Notes under the pieces: generated by a model
The model's database searches: none
What the model was told of the DNA's origin: nothing
What the model saw: the letters and a program-made list of their open reading frames with translations, nothing else
Made by a program: the position numbers and the translations under genes
From: Candidatus Fredericiella danica
GTDB lineage: Bacteria > Chloroflexota > Anaerolineae > Caldilineales > Caldilineaceae
NCBI GenBank assembly: GCA_016713335.1
Contig: JADJPH010000092.1
Span: 1 to 6,513, forward strand
Direction of reading: 5' to 3'
Length of the DNA stretch: 6,513 nucleotides
Shown here: piece after piece, positions 5,861-6,513 of the stretch
Layout of the letters: every line of letters begins with the position of its first letter
How positions within the stretch are numbered: position 1 is the stretch's first letter

Positions 5861-6255
5861 TCATGCTCACTACCCACGCGCAGACCCTGTCGTCATGGTC
5901 GTAGATGACAAACCAGATGAACATCGATGCCCTAACCGATTTCCTCGATGCCAACAACTTCCGCGTTGCACCGATCCACAGCGGGCTGGAGTTTCTCGAA
6001 TGTATACCGACGGTGCGCCCCAACATCATCTTGATGGACATTCAGATGCCGGGGATGGATGGCTTTGAGGCAATGCGCCGTCTGGCGCACCATCACGAAG
6101 ACCCAGCTTCCGCCGTCACACCAATCATCGCTGACTGTAATTCTTGCTATGCCGCGATCGATCGCTGTCTGGACGCCGGCGCCAACGCCTACATGAGCAA
6201 ACCCATGCGCCTGAGTGATCTGTTGGCGACCATCCACAACCTGCTAAAAGCATAG
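5861..6255 (+). CDS. Fragment: second receiver domain
   Basis: Frame 3 reads DPVVMVVDDKPDE, with the acidic pair at 5904-5909. Two A residues missing at 5920-5921 shift the continuation to frame 1: NIDALTDFLDANNFRVAPIH. The phosphoacceptor Asp is at 6037 in ILMDIQMPGMDGFEAM, the conserved Lys at 6199 in AYMSKPMRL. The expected switch Thr after PII is replaced in frame by ADCNSCYAAID, but frame 2 reads LTVILAMP at 6131-6154, very close to the usual LTALAMP. A pair of compensating indels therefore probably hides a normal site. The domain resembles the C-terminal receivers of hybrid kinases. Confidence 0.8.
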
Positions 6256-6513
6256 TGGCGCCGACGTGCAACTCACGCATGTCGGCAGGCTGCAGCCCGC
6301 CCACCGTGCGCTCGCTATCTTGCCCCACCTGCCTTATCGTCAGCAGCGCGCAAACTGACTGCGCGCCGACTACCCCCCGTCGCCGGTCGTGCAACGCTTC
6401 AAGACCGTTCCTTCTGCGCAGAAATGTTACGCCATTTTCCTGATGAATCAGCGGCAGCAGGTGCGTATAATGGGCGAGACGCACTATGTTCCTGTATCAG
6501 GGAGTTTAACCGT
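6256..6513 (+). other. 258-base stretch without a recognisable gene; possible promoter and ribosome binding site for a gene beyond the window
   Basis: No open frame here resembles a known protein. Frame 2 is open apart from a TGA at 6356, but its product is not recognisable. A GCGCGC/GCGCGC inverted repeat (6346-6351 and 6361-6366) is short. TATAAT at 6466-6471 matches the -10 consensus exactly, but no good -35 lies 16-19 bases upstream. AGGGAG at 6499-6504 would sit 9 bases before an ATG placed just outside the window. Together they suggest, without proof, that a new + strand gene begins right after base 6513. Confidence 0.3.
6260..6286 (+). terminator. Hairpin after the receiver gene, possible terminator
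   Basis: GCCGACGTGC (6260-6269) pairs with GCATGTCGGC (6277-6286), ten pairs including one G-U, with a 7-base loop. It starts 4 bases after the stop codon, a natural place for a terminator, but no T-run follows. It could instead be a factor-dependent end or an mRNA-stabilising stem. Confidence 0.35.

Larger units (their letters stand above)
5449..6255 (+). pseudogene. Frameshifted gene: tandem two-receiver response regulator without output domain
   Basis: Two receiver domains follow each other (5497-about 5840 and about 5886-6252) and then TAG at 6253. There is no DNA-binding, cyclase or HD-GYP domain, so the product would act in a phosphorelay or by protein contact. The ATG at 5449 lies 9 bases after the kinase stop, in the same frame, and has no Shine-Dalgarno sequence. 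This fits either translational coupling or a C-terminal receiver pair of a hybrid kinase cut off by a false stop. Two frame breaks, at 5671 and 5920, are explained by missing bases in GGG and AA runs. Confidence 0.75.

Noticed and set aside
6125..6484. Antisense open frame of 119 codons at the right end
   Set aside because: It overlaps the well-supported second receiver on the other strand, has no convincing ribosome binding site and resembles nothing known to me.

Overview
The window looks like a GC-rich Chloroflexota (Anaerolineae or Caldilineae type) genome or metagenome contig. The clues are a bacterial four-tryptophan (NBR1/FW) Ig-like domain on a secreted protein and a long PAS/GAF histidine kinase whose core resembles Chloroflexota hybrid kinases. 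This assignment is inference from protein style; no marker gene is present. The sequence is full of single-base frame breaks. I count more than twenty in about 6.2 kb. At eleven of them, adding one base (two at one site) to a homopolymer restores a recognisable domain. The genes were therefore reconstructed by following domain similarity across frames, and I read most of the breaks as sequencing error rather than gene decay.

Layout, all on the + strand: (1) about 61-2119, an exported protein with a family 3 solute-binding domain, an FW domain with all four tryptophans, a proline-rich linker and three related Ig-like modules. It ends in a strong intrinsic terminator (2112-2155). (2) 2156-2410, an intergenic region with a good sigma70-like promoter (TTGACG-18-CATAAT) and a Shine-Dalgarno sequence. 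(3) 2411-5439, a soluble multi-sensor histidine kinase: coiled coil, PAS, PAS, PAS, GAF, PAS, PAS, HisKA, HATPase_c. The HisKA dimerisation helix 2 and following linker (roughly 70 residues) are missing. (4) 5449-6255, two receiver domains in tandem with no output domain, starting 9 bases after the kinase stop in the same frame. (5) 6256-6513, no recognisable gene; it holds a hairpin, a TATAAT box and, at the window edge, a possible ribosome binding site for a gene beyond the window.

Kinase and receivers form one phosphorelay unit, either as two coupled genes or as one hybrid kinase split by an artefactual stop. The solute-binding protein has no transporter genes beside it and is separated by a terminator and a promoter, so a role as the extracellular partner of the kinase is only a guess from proximity. 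No RNA gene, CRISPR array, transposase or integrase was seen.
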